Part shown: positions 35,683 through 47,974 of the stretch, in pieces
Position numbering within the stretch: position 1 is the stretch's first letter
Layout: each line of letters begins with the position of its first letter
Assembly: GCA_018524725.1 (NCBI GenBank)
Contig: JAEUWP010000497.1
Location: forward strand, 1-64,000
Length of the DNA stretch: 64,000 bases
Direction of reading: 5' to 3'
DNA from: Podaxis mareebaensis
Lineage: Eukaryota > Basidiomycota > Agaricomycetes > Agaricales > Agaricaceae
Program-made: the position numbers and the translations under genes
The notes under the pieces: generated by a model
What the model was told of the DNA's origin: nothing
Seen by the model: the letters and a program-made list of their open reading frames with translations, nothing else
Databases searched by the model: none

Positions 35683-37152
35683 AACCTATATAGGCCATTA
35701 TTACACTTCCAGCAACTGCTCTTGACGCATTTAATCCCCAATTCGAGTCGCATCTGAGACACCTGAATGATCTCCAAGCAAAGCCCATATGAAGACAGCT
35801 CAATAACCCTCGTCTAAAGAAGTATTCCTGCATACATGAGTTCATGAAAGTTTGAGGCAGAAACCGTAAGCATCTCTCTCTTCAGCACCTCCACTGGGGG
35901 CACCGGGGGAACGCAATCGGGGGATCCAGTATCATGGCCTTCTCTGTCGTATTGCATTTCGTCGCTGAACCTTTTGTACTTTCTTGCGCACCCATATCAA
36001 CTCTGTCGAAATCTGCCTTGTTGGTCGCTCCCACTGGATAATCATAGGCTTCTAAAATAAGTGAATAGTTATGTATTTCGTGTGGAATTCCGTATTCTGC
36101 GTGAACGTCGTTCGTGTTTTATGATTATGGCTGATGGGATTCAGGACTACTACGCTATGGGTGCTGACCCCATCAATAAGATCTAAGGGGGCAACCTCAG
36201 ACCATGTGGACTTTGTAACAGGGATAATGGACGGATATAGGCGGTGTAGGTGGGTGTAGGTGTTTAAAAAGCACTCTATGGATGAGTTGGCAAGGGAATC
36301 CATGTGGACCGGCAATTCCGCTGCGACATGTACTGTCCTTTCGTGGATCCAACACACTCCCGATCCCGTGTTTGAGGGGCGCTCAAGGCTGGGAGCCGCG
36401 CTGGGCCGTGCACCCGTCCTTCGATAGGGTTCCGGAAACATACAAGTACCGAACGTTTAATCATGTTCCAGGGCTGAGATAGTGCTCAAGGTAACAGGGT
36501 TGGGCGCTCAACATTAATGTGATTAATCATGTGAGCACTACGAGCCCGCTTTGGCACTTCCCACTTGACCACATACTTTCCTTAACATCTTAGAGAACCT
36601 GCGATAAAGACTCTTGACAAGCTGCAATGCATCCCGCCGTCCTCGTATGTTCCGAAAGAGCTTCTAGGTCTTAACTTTCTGCGTCGCACAATGTGCTCGA
36701 CCTCGCGAACTCGTCTGCTGTAACATGCCAAGCCAAGCTGCTACTTCTATCACCCCAAAGTGCACAGGTGCGGAGTCTTGCATGACCTATTGCCTGCTTC
36801 TCTGATTTGCGACCACCAATGGCCAGGAAGTTCTCAAGGCGTTCCCTCGCGTTTCTCCGTGTAATCAATGAGCTCTCATATGGCTTCAATCTTAGGACAA
36901 GGTGGACGGTCCAACATAGTGCGGCGGATCCTGCAGACCTGGTGATCCACGTTATCTTTGTCTATCCGTCCGCGCGTTCCACGCTAGCTCGGGGAGTATG
37001 CCACAAGGGTGTGCCCAACCGGATCCAAGGTGACCTTATGGCGAAGTACGACTGCAAGGAGTTTCCTCGTCCGAATTGTTATAGGGACTCTGCTTAAATG
37101 CGGATGGCCTACACCTTTTGGAGCATCCTGGTCACCTCGAATCGATAACAAG
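35683..37152. other. No gene seen
   Basis: Intergenic, about 1.5 kb. Open stretches near 36052-36441 have no motif. The right part is the promoter of the secreted peptidase. Confidence 0.45.
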
Positions 37153-38717
37153 ATGAAGCTTTCTCTTACTCTAGTGTTTGCGGCAATCACTGCAGCGTAT
37201 GCTATTCCTATCACCAAGGACGAGATCGAAGCCAAATCTGCACAAGGCCTTCGTCTGCTGCGTCTGGCCGAAGATGCGGACCCTGTGTGGAAGACAGAGA
37301 AGGAAATTATGCAGCTCATCGAGGACGATGTTGGCTTCGTAAGCTTTCAAGTTCTCCCTTTTTTTCGATGGCCGGCTCACCCACAAAAGTTTGACGTTAC
37401 AGACTATGACCCCAACGCACCCGATTCCTCTAAGCCCTCGGGCGATGTGAGCATCTTTGCTTGTAGGTCTGATTCAGTGACGCGCATCTACCTGCTTCCC
37501 GTACTAACGACGAAAATCATCAGATCCTTCTGGGCCAACCAGGCAATCCACTGTTAACCCGATCATCTCAACCTTGACTGTTAGCCACTTGCAGACCTAC
37601 CTCAACAAGTATACCTCTTTCAATAACCGTTACTACACGTCGACCACGGGCGTTCAAGCCTCTGATTGGCTTTACGACACCATCAGTGATGTTAGTGTTG
37701 GCGATTCACTCTTGAGTCGTCTGTTGCCAGCGAGTTGAACGAGATGCTTAGTTCATGTTCTAGATCATTTCACAAAATCCTGCTAGTGGAGCAACTGTCG
37801 CTCGCTTCGCACATAGCTGGGCTCAAAGCTCAATTATCGCCAAGTTCCCTGGTAGTCAGAGCGGACCAATCACGGTCATTGGCGCTCACCTTGACTCTAT
37901 CAACGGCGCTAGTCCATCAAGTGGTCGGGCCCCTGGAGCTGATGATGATGGAAGCGGAACGATTAGCATCCTCGAGGCTTTCCGCGCTCTTGCAGCTGCT
38001 GGGTTTAAGCCCCTCAACACGGTTGAATTCCAATGGTAAGGGAGTAACGTTCTAGCCTGCTATATGTCACGGCAGACATTCTTGAATCTTAGGTTCTCTG
38101 CCGAGGAAGTTGGTCTCCGTGGTTCTGCTGCAATTGCTTCGAGTTACAAGAGTAAGGGCATCTCTATCAAGGGCATGATGCAGTTTGATATGACCGCGTA
38201 GTAAGCCACATTGACTGTTGTACTGATTAAATGATATGACCCAACTTCTTGATCTTTCAGCGTCAAGCCAGGAACCACCGAAGTCATCGGATTCATTCAG
38301 GTGCGGAACCACGAAGAGGGATAAACGTTAGCGCCAGGTCTAGGCTGACATTACCTACAGGACAACACTAGCGGCACGCTGAATAAATATGCTATGAGCC
38401 TCGCTGCTGCATATAACGGCATTCCGGCTGTGAGTGGTGGATCGGTAAGTTGATTTCTTTATCCCGCGCACGATGGCGCCCTCCCGCCCTAATAATCGAT
38501 ATCCTAGTGTGGTTATGGTTGCTCCGACCATGCAAGCTACACCAACAATGGCTATGCTGCCACATTCCCATTTGAAGCCACGTTTGCCAACAAGAACAAT
38601 GTTATTCATACTTCCGGGGACACGACTAGTGTCTCCGGCTTCTCCTGGACCCACATGTTGGAATATTCCAAACTCGCAGTTGCTTTCGCTGTTGAGCTCG
38701 GCAACGCTACTGTTTGA
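37153..38717 (+). CDS. Secreted M28-family leucine aminopeptidase
   Basis: An extracellular zinc aminopeptidase that trims peptides from their N-termini for nutrition. Eight exons (37153-37338, 37390-37462, 37524-37690, 37764-38035, 38093-38200, 38261-38300, 38361-38444, 38508-38717) sum to 379 residues in frame. [17 protein letters not shown] is the signal peptide. A propeptide follows (to about residue 85), with FDVTDYDP as in fungal LAPs. The mature enzyme has TSFNNRYY, then the two-zinc site: GAHLDS (His and catalytic Asp), GADDDGSGT (bridging Asp), [10 protein letters not shown] (catalytic Glu and zinc Glu), MQFDMTAY (Asp) and CSDHASY (His). A Cys pair in CGYGCSD is the usual disulfide. 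All metal ligands are present, so it should be active. Intron 2 uses a weak donor, GTAGGT. Confidence 0.93.
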
Positions 38718-38986
38718 AGGACTGTAGCTGACATAGGGCTTCTTCTGCACGCCAATGTTAGTATTATGTCACTGTTTGTTTTCTGGTGCAGTCGGGTGAC
38801 TTATAATTTATACTTATTGGGGCGATGGAATCATTCGACACCACCTTAGCGAGGGCCATCACTAGATGTTGTGATGGGCGCTCATAGCAACGTAGGACAT
38901 GTGTTGCCACATATAAATACCACTTCCGAATAACATGACTTCAACAGTGTAAATATTCTCGAGTGACCGTTCACAACGCCAGTATC

Positions 38987-40115
38987 ATGTTTAGGTCAAA
39001 GTCAAAGTCAGTCCTCAGTCTTGGTCATCTCGACTTGATGTAGACGTTTATTGTAGGGCCAAACTCCGTAACAACTCGAACCAAACCGCAACGAACCTTG
39101 TGCCCCCAGTCCCATCACCCCCTCCAGGCCCAGGGCAGCCATCAGCTACGCCTGTACCCACACCACCCGACTTGCAGCCTTCCCCAGACCCCGTAGTGCT
39201 GGCATGGACGCCTGCAGCGGAGGTAGTTGATCCAGAACTCTCGATCCCTGATGAAGCTCCCCCGGAGTGAGGCTTTCCTCTACGTTAACTTAGGTGTTCA
39301 CGACTGAAGTGATCGGTAATGCATTCAGTTACGAGGTCGCGAGAAACCCGATTCAACCGGTGCGATACCAGTTCTCCAGTTTGGGGGCCAATTCTATGGT
39401 TCTGGTGCCTCCCGCGGATTCCCCTGATACAAGACCGGTATATCACATATCAGTGAGGATGAATTGTTTCGTCCCGTACAGTTACATCACCACTATTAGG
39501 CGCGGTGGAACAGAGGAGGGGGAATTCGTGGGGGATTTTGAGTAAGTTTCTACAAATTCACTTGGGAAGGTCTAACCATCGTTCCTGAAAAAAATTATAG
39601 GCTAGGTGCTACAGTACACCACGCTACAAAGGCACCGACGATCTGTTTGAGAGAAAGAGAGTATCCGATGAGTGACTCGATACAGATTAAACGTGGTAAG
39701 GACGCATGGGTGCCGGTGAGCATCGTATTAATACGACTACTAATTGCCCGCCTCTCACGTCTGACTTCTTCGGGCTTTCCACCATTAGCGGGTGTGGACT
39801 TGGACTCCTCACCGGGAAGATTGGAATTCGATCCCCAGCTTCAATTGGCACTTTAATTTCTCTGACCGGGGCTCATTCAATGTATGCCATCATTCCACGA
39901 CTAGGGGTTCTGCTCCGCCTGACATTATCTAGTGCAGATTGAACAGGCACCTGGGCGCTGTTCTTGCCAAGTTCACCCCTCCTACGCGCCTTAGACAACG
40001 TAACCGACCAGTCGAACTACCTACTCTCGAAGTGACTCCAGAGGGCCACAAATACTTTGACGACATTCTTATGTCATTGTTGATCGTTGAACGGCAACGG
40101 AACTTCAATAAATAG
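38987..40115 (+). CDS. DUF6593-family protein with proline-rich N-terminus
   Basis: A basidiomycete family of unknown function. Exon 1 (38987-39006) gives MFRSKSK, and exon 2 (39057-39266) a proline-rich stretch (VPPVPSPPPGPGQPSATP). Exon 3 (39329-39541) and exon 4 (39601-39715) give the domain: RYQFSSLGANSMVLVPP, RPVYHISVRMNCFVPYSYITT, IRRGGTEEGEFVGDFELG and TICLRERE. The frame closes over these four exons. The last exon (39938-40115) has LGAVLAKFTPPT and the conserved LEVTPEGHKYFDDILMSLLIVERQR, ending with TAG. One or two exons between 39716 and 39937 are unclear. There is no signal peptide or membrane segment. It converges on POL1. Confidence 0.7.
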
Positions 40116-40805
40116 GCTATGGTTCAGTCGCGAATACTTACACAGTAGCATGTTATCCCGGCACGGTTGCTTATCAAGAGAGCATGGCGATCGAGAACAG
40201 TGGAACTTGGAAGTTTGATGTTCAATACTCTAAGGAGGAGCGGTTGTCTTGTCTGTGAATGAGGGTTATCGAAATGAAGTACTTCCGCGCTAGACGCAAG
40301 GGCCTCCGACGGTATCTGATTCGTGATGACATGATTGAGGTGCGAAATGGTGCCCAGGGGTTCATGTATGTCCTGGGCCTAGGTGTAAGAGAGCGTCGCC
40401 CCTGTAAATTCAAGCATTGTCACAGTTGTTTGGAGGTGAAGAAAAAAAACAGCTCCGGGGCGCATATCCGCCGGGTCTCCGTTCCCAAGCTCCGAGAGTC
40501 CGCCACACCGAAACGTGGCAGGAATCCGTCGGCCCCAGCCAAATAGAGGTTGTACCCAGCTTACCGTCGCTTTCCTGCATGACATTTGTCACCGAGCTCT
40601 GGTCATGGTGCTGAAGCTGGAGAGGTCTAGGTAGCTGCTGCAATCATGTTACTCATGATGGATGACTGACGGAAGAACCGAGGGATGATGATGTTCTCAT
40701 GATAATACAACAATTACAGAGATGCCAAAGGAATTATATGTTAGGGCAACACAGAGCATGATAGCGAGCAAGGTAGGACCGGAAGGCTGGGGAGCCGTAA
40801 GATGG
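40116..40805. other. No gene seen
   Basis: 690 bp between the stops of two convergent genes. Overlapping short frames on both strands near 40259-40640 have no motif. Confidence 0.45.
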
Positions 40806-43800
40806 TCATATCTTCATAAATGAGAAAAGACCCTTCAAATCTACCCAACGGTGTCCACACATATCCAGATGTTTATCAACGCATTCTGATAATATTCGGA
40901 GTGTAGCGCGGTTCTGGCCCACGGCGGCTATCACAGCATCTAACACAAAGAAATAGGTCAGTAACAGGAGAATAACAAGAAATACCATCACATGTACCAG
41001 AATTCCTTGAGCCTGTTGCGGCCTTGGTGGCCTTGTCACCGTCGAATAGATAGGAGTAATATCGAAGCTGGTTATACACTTGTTTGTCCGTATACTAATC
41101 GAAAACCGGTGAGCGCGTTATTTCCACAAGCACTCAAGAGGAGAAACTCACCTCGAAAGTAACATCGCCCTTACAGCCAGGCTTTAAACACCTCTTTCCA
41201 TACACGCCCATCATCCTCGTCCTATTCCGACAAATAGGATCATCGCAGACAGTCCAACCTTCATAATATCGTCCTATCACTTCGCGAATTTGGACTTCAA
41301 GCTGGGTCTCAATGCTCTCGCGTAGCATTGGGGCTTTACAGCCAGGACAGATGAGTCCTGTAGGTTGAACAACTGAATTCTAAAAACTCATTGTCAGAGT
41401 GAACACCCCGGAATACATGCGATGTAAATTTACTTCACGATCCTCAAGTGGCGAGAAGCTGAGTTGACCTTTACAGCTCCGGCAATGAATCAAGAGGGGC
41501 GCAGCGTCCTTGAAGCGTTCTTTATCGGAGAGCCGGGAATCCAGGGGTATAAATGCTCTCTCGTCCGAGCCGCCTGACCCTGAGCTTCTGAATCGCAATG
41601 GGTCAAGGCCTGGGCACAACCATTGAGTCGGCTAGGTTTTAATGTGCTGCTGTTTATGCAAAAACTTACCAAGGCATTCGGCCAACCGTGATCGGTCAGT
41701 GCCTTCGATGGGCTCGCAAAGACGTTCGATAGGCGGCAGCACTTGTTGTGACAGATAGAAGTCATAGTCTGCAACAGCAGTCATTTACTAATTGCCAACA
41801 TCCACGGCACGAGAAAACTTACCAATCTTGAACTCCCCATCGGCCCTCCTCACTTCATCAGGGTGTTTAGCTCTCTCCGCTTGCCCGGTCTTCGAGCTAT
41901 CCTCCCCTTCCTTAACACAGAACACATAGGGAATAACATCACCAGCACGGGCACTTCCACCCCTGGTCTTCATGCGCAGAGCGACCTGCACGTGTGGCTG
42001 ACTCTTGGCATCAGGGTAATCTTCTGGATTCTTTCCTAAGCGCTATACGAAGAGGTCATGTCAGTGAGGGGAACAAAGGGCTAGCGTGATCTTACCTTGA
42101 AGATAATGAACTCTTCCATTTTCGTTGACCCATTCCGCACGTTCTCCCCTATCGTCGTCAAATATTCATGAATGTTTTCCACCACGATCTCCGTTGCCTC
42201 CCCAGATAGGATCTGCTCAAGGACGTATCTATCGAAGCGTCATGTTCCGTTCCGTTCCGTTCCAGCAATGATCGATACCCACTGTGAAACATTCTTTGAC
42301 AGTGCGCAATATTCTCTGCGCTTCATGTCCAAACCTTTAACCTCCGTCTTCGTCCGACCACCATCCTCAACCTTAAGTGCAGCGTATTTCTTCTTCTGCA
42401 ACAGCAACAATCTCTGGAACACACCATCCAAATCAATCTCAAGTAGCTTGTACCGGTCATTGACAGCTTTCTTGAACATCGCGGAGATCTTCAAAGCCTC
42501 CGAGAGTTCAGTCTTGCCTGAGTTGACGAATACGGAGTCCGTGTCTCCATAAACGACCTATGAGATGTATCATCAACATACAAAATTCATGAAAGAAGAA
42601 GTGTATACTTGCGTCCAAGTTCAAGCTCTCAGCCAACTCTCTCGTATGCGTCAAAATCTCACGGCCCTTATAGGTGGTGAGCGCGGCAAGTGGTCGTGCG
42701 TAGAACCTCGAATACTCAAAACCGAGACACCCATACATACTATTGGCCGTCAACTTTAAGGCTTGTTGTTTGATATCATATTGCAGCAGCTTGGCGTGTG
42801 GTGCAGTTTTATCTTTCATGAGAGACTTGACTTGTCGACGTCGCTGGACGAGGGTAGCAATGAGTCGGGGAAGAACACCTTGCTCGGTTTCTGGTGGAGG
42901 TGGATCAGGTACTTTCTCCTCGCCGTTCTAACGCAAAAGCTGTCAGTGCGTCGTGATTGAAGAAGCTTAAGACTTACCTCCTCAACCTCAAATTGCTCGA
43001 CAGTCGTGAAGTCGATGTTATACTCTTGAATGATACTCGGGTATAGCGAATTGAAGTCCATGACGAGGATATACTTGTCCCATAGACCACGCTTCGGCTC
43101 GAAGACAAGACCACCCTTATATTTATCTTTCTTCCCCTTCGTCTTTGGTGCGTCGGGGTCATCATCTTCTTGTCTGACGACGGGTGCAGCTTTCTTGCCG
43201 TATTGTTTGTCGGGAACAATGTACTTCAGGCGGTGGAACTCGTGCAGCAAAATATACTCGTTCCGTTCAGCACGGCCTCCATTCAACGTCTTGTTCCTGT
43301 ATGTTTTACAAATAGCTGAGCATATACACACAGGGAAACTGCGGAAATCACTCACCATGCATTTCCGGCCAAGTTCGTTAACTGCTTGGTCAAAGGCAGA
43401 ATTTGCACCTTAGCGGCGATGGCCATCTGGTAATGTGCATCAAGTTCGCAATGCTGCACAAACTCCAACATCCGGTTAGGTGTGCTCAGGCTTCCGTCAA
43501 GATAGCTTGCGGTGTCATCAGGGTCGATTTCTGGACGTTCAAAGTTCAGATGCGTCCGACACATCTCGGTTAGAGACCATGTTGTAGAAGAGATCATACT
43601 CTACACGCGCCCTTAGCAATCACCGATGATGCAGAAACAAGAGCCGTACCTTGGCACCATCACTTGCGAGGTCGCAGAGCATGCGGCCGTTGAGGAATCG
43701 CAGGTTGGTACCTTGTCGACCAATACTAGGCCACTTGGAACGCCTGAATCGACCAAGGCGAGACCAGTGCTTGACTTTGAGATCCCTCATCCGGTGTAGA

Positions 43801-46037
43801 AGGATGTCGAGCGAGACACCAAGGAATTCGTGGCCGATAATCACATCAGGGTCCAACCTGTAGATCTCCTCTACACACTGTGAGCATCATTCACCAAATA
43901 GATCCTGGATTACTCACGTATGAGCTGATTGAGCAACATCGTCTCATTGCTAGCAGCCAAAATGGTACCCTTTGCGTTCGCCCTGGCCCGTGCCTCAAAG
44001 TTTGGGGGGAACCTATCCAGTGGTCGAACGAATGTCTGCGCACGGCACGGAAGCTTATCCGGTGGTGTTGGGTCGTCGATTTGCACTGACCGACCGTGAG
44101 TTGCGGCCAAAGGCAGGAAGCGCACATATACTTACGATTCTGCCATGTTCTACTGCTGGCACAAACGACCTCTTGCTTGTTATCCTGGTGGTTCACTATA
44201 GAACGAACACTGATACTTGTGACAGTAAGTGGGGGAGTATCTTTAGGTGCGTCAGGTTCGGAGTCGGATATTGGGTTGATATCCTTGGGATCTGAGACGG
44301 TCACTTCAAGCTTACACCAAGAGACCTAGGATGTAGTATTAGGCAACGAATCAGAACCCTCAAGAGTTGGGAACATACGCCTTTGTTATCGACGACGGGT
44401 TTCTTGACTTTTAGCCAGCAAGGACCCATGATCTTCCGTTTGAGCACCAGTAATTCAAACGCACTCGTTCCTGTGCCGAATATCCGGGCGATGTTCGGGC
44501 TTTCAGCTTTTGCCGGAACCTGAGGTTCTGTGATGATACGTTCAGATTTTGGATATGTTCAGGAATGAGGCGGCACACACCGTTGAAGCCGTAAACAACC
44601 TTTAACCACTGCCTCTCACTACGGGGAACGTCCCTTTCCCCAAACGCGTACTTCCGCTTCACGAATTTTCCTCTCCACGACTTGATGCCCAGCTCCTTCC
44701 TGATTAGCTCAAAGTCTGCATAGACATCCTGAGGGGATGGAACAATATCCGTATCGTAAAAGTCTCCATCCTCATCTTGTTCGACGCGCTTATCACGCGG
44801 CAGACAAAAGAGGTTGCGCTGTAGGTTTTCGACCGTAACACAACATGATATCCACGCCCCGGTTTTCTTGTCCTTCAACTTTCCAATAAAATAGATTTTG
44901 CCATCGAGCTCCAGATAGTCAATCCAGAAGAATATGAAAGAGCCATCTTCTTCCAGAGCTGCAATATCCGCCGAGTTCAAGGATGAATATGAAGATGTGA
45001 TAGGTCCCAGAGTGTCTTGAGATTCGACGTTCAGCGAATCATATACGGATAACCACGCAGGTTTCGTGTCTTCCTCCGTCTTTGCCGGCTTCGCGGTGGA
45101 CTTGCCATTGGTCGTTACAGGTTTGAGTGTCACCGGTTTAGGCTCCTCCTTCACGACGGGCTTGTCGAAGTCGTCCTCATCGATGTCCATTGGTGCATTG
45201 AAGTCAATGTCATCAAAAAACGAAGAATCGAAGTCGGAGCCACTGTGGACATCAAGTTCCGCAAGTTGCTCTGCTGCCGGTATGACAGTGCCATCGTCAA
45301 CCTTGATCCTCTTTTTCGGGCTGAAGTCACCGTCACTCGGGGGGAGGCTGTCTTCAGCGGGTCCATCAGAGGAAAGGTCGGCGTAAGACGTTTTCTTCCT
45401 ATATGACCTGAATTTTGATGAGACAGGTGATGAAACGTCGTCGTCCGAGACGTAGTCGGGAACAGGTTTCCGCTTCCGAGACTTTGGGGCTTCAACCTTG
45501 GCTGGTGCTTTATCTAGCTCTCCAAGGAGAGAAGACATGAAATCATTCTCTTGTTCTGCCGAAACCGCGGGACGATATGCACTGATTGAAGGAGCTGGTG
45601 CAGGTGGTGGCTTTGGCCGTGCCTTGGGTTTGGTCGACGTTGCTGGGACCTTCTTCGCTGTTCCGGGGTTCAACCAAGTGGGAGAGCCACAGCCAATGGT
45701 TACGCACATTTCTTAGTCTTTAGAACTTCCGGTTCCGATTCCTCCTTTTCATCCATCCAGTCATCCATCCCATTGTCCATGTAGCCCTCCACGCCATCAT
45801 CCACCACGAAGTCATCCTTTTGGAGCCTCCCTCTGACAATGCTCTTGTATTGATCTTCCGTCACTTCATCATATATGGTCGTGTCCTCCTCCTATCTAAT
45901 GCATTAGTGGCTCGGTCAGGTACGCGTCTCGACGTGTCACCCACCTTCCAAACACGCGTCCCTCCTTCCCTGGCGCGCTTGTACTCAGCAAGTTTGTCGA
46001 GTTTTGACTTTCCGGCTCGTCTTGAACGGTCTGCCAT
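40806..46037 (-). CDS. POL1: DNA polymerase alpha catalytic subunit
   Basis: The family B polymerase of the primase complex that starts Okazaki fragments and the leading strand in the nucleus. It begins [21 protein letters not shown] at 46037. Exon 2 gives [15 protein letters not shown] and [20 protein letters not shown], the Pol alpha N-terminal block. A long disordered linker and [20 protein letters not shown] follow. The exonuclease-like fold has [18 protein letters not shown]. Polymerase motif A is [22 protein letters not shown] (near 43050), motif [18 protein letters not shown] (near 42740) and motif [10 protein letters not shown] (near 42540). The C-terminal cysteine modules contain CRSCKGQL and, further on, CDDPICRN and CLKPGCKG. 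The end is [15 protein letters not shown] with TGA at 40806. There are many short introns. The length fits the roughly 1400-residue family. Nothing suggests damage. Confidence 0.95.
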
Positions 46038-47974
46038 CGAAGTCTAGCGGACGATGCAGCAATGAGCGAAGACAAAATCAATTAACTCAGATAGATGTCA
46101 CATGCCCATGACGCGTGACGTAACCAGAGGCAAATGGTCACTCTCATGTCTGCGCTGTGCTATTCGGCACGTCTAATGAACAGCAGATGTATCTACTAAC
46201 CGCGACACACGATGGCAATGTCCACCCAAAAAAACATGATCGCGACCATCAACAACATACAGCGCGCATATGCATATTCCCTTCTTGGCGAGTGTAATCA
46301 ACCCTTTCCTTGTCCCCATCGCTAAAACTCAACAATGCAGATTAAAAATGTGGATATTGCCTAAGCAGGAATGGGAATTCATGCAGCGGTCTTGTCGTCA
46401 TTACTGCCCACGACTTTCTTGAATCCGTTGATCGTAGAATCGTGAAAGACCGTTTCAGAAATACCCGAACGAACAAAATGTTTGATCGGCTCGCATACGT
46501 CTCGGGCCCGCTGTGAGAATTCAAGGTCACCATAAGCAAAAGAAAGCCCGCAGCTCGTTGCACTAAAGCCGCTGAGCCACACAAAGCAACCGATGATTAT
46601 CAGGGCAGCCAACCTCAGGTATTAGGACGCCACCTAACGAAGCAACGAATTTCACGACCTATGTAAGTAATACTCTCTCATCTTCATCTTCTTTCCGTTT
46701 ATTTTTACGCTCACTTCTGACAAGTAATTCCGCATCTAGGATAAAAATAATCAAAGGTTTATTTGGACCTCCGCAGTTGTATCAGGAGGTACCGAGCTCC
46801 TGTGCGCTTCACAGGTTTCGAGTCTTTACCGCTTATACAGAAATCCTCGTGGCATTTGACATCTCAATACACCACGACGCCGATAGATTGTATTCGATAC
46901 GGTAATGGGTATAGGGCTGGACATCGCCGCGTGTGAGTACAAAGTGGACGGGTAGATCCCTTTATCACTTGTATGCGTCCAGTACGGTGAAAAATCGTTG
47001 TGCAACCGGCGCACTCCCTCGCGTGTCTAGTCTCCGCACCGAATCAAAAAATCTCCACAATCAACATTATTGGCGTTTAGGAGCAAATGATCTTGAAAAC
47101 CACATATACCACCACCCGTTTATGCCCGGAAATGGGCAGCACGAGAAGACCATTACCTAGCTTACGAAAATACAATATCCTTTCCCTGGTTACTGTTCGC
47201 ATAGAAGCCACATCCAACTTGCCGACTCGGCTGCTCTCCTCAGCTCGAAACGCCACATTACTTCACAGCTCGCAACCCACCATATGACTCCCAGCTCCAA
47301 CTGATTACAGAACACATGTATCAACACATACTCGGACCGCAACCCACCCCGAGTCTTGAAGCTCGAAGCTCGAAGCCTGAATCTCAGCGCTCACAAACGC
47401 CCAACGTCCCTATTCCCCCAATCCACTCCCAACTCCGTGGCGATCCTCTCCCAACGTACCTCGAGACCAAACCCATCAAGCGAAGCATTGCGTCACGCGC
47501 ATCATGTTTTACCGCCTCGTCAGTCCGACAACTACGCACCCCTTAATTGCTCACTTTGTTAGAGTAATCCACGGCTTACGGAATTTAAACTTATATTCCC
47601 GCATCACGACCGTCTATTTATGAGCATTCACCACAATCGTAGCGTACGCCAATCTAAGGAAAATCAATGGACTCGTACTATAAATATATTGATATGAATC
47701 GCTGTATTAACTACTACGCGACGTCCCGTGTCAAAGCTCTTTGGAGCCCCTTATGCGAAAAACGGGGAGACTCGGGAGAATCGAAGGTGTGTCAGATTAT
47801 CATTCTATGTCATGCATGTGTGTGGGAGGAAAGACCTGAGTGCGAGAAATAGCGGACTAGTATAGACTACTTTCCAAATGACTTGATAGCCGTCTGAAAC
47901 CCGTGAACAGTCGTCGGCGAAAATGAGGGTGATGAGGGTCATCACGGTGGAGGATCACAATTCATCAGTTGTGC
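46038..47974. other. No supportable gene
   Basis: The promoter side of POL1. A 77-codon minus-strand frame at 46379-46612 has a coding-like codon pattern but no ATG at its start. Nothing else is seen up to the stop of the transporter gene. Confidence 0.4.

Noticed and set aside
46379..46612. 77-codon minus-strand frame with a hydrophobic start
   Set aside because: The apparent start is TTG, not ATG, no splice acceptor clearly supplies one, and I know no family that matches.
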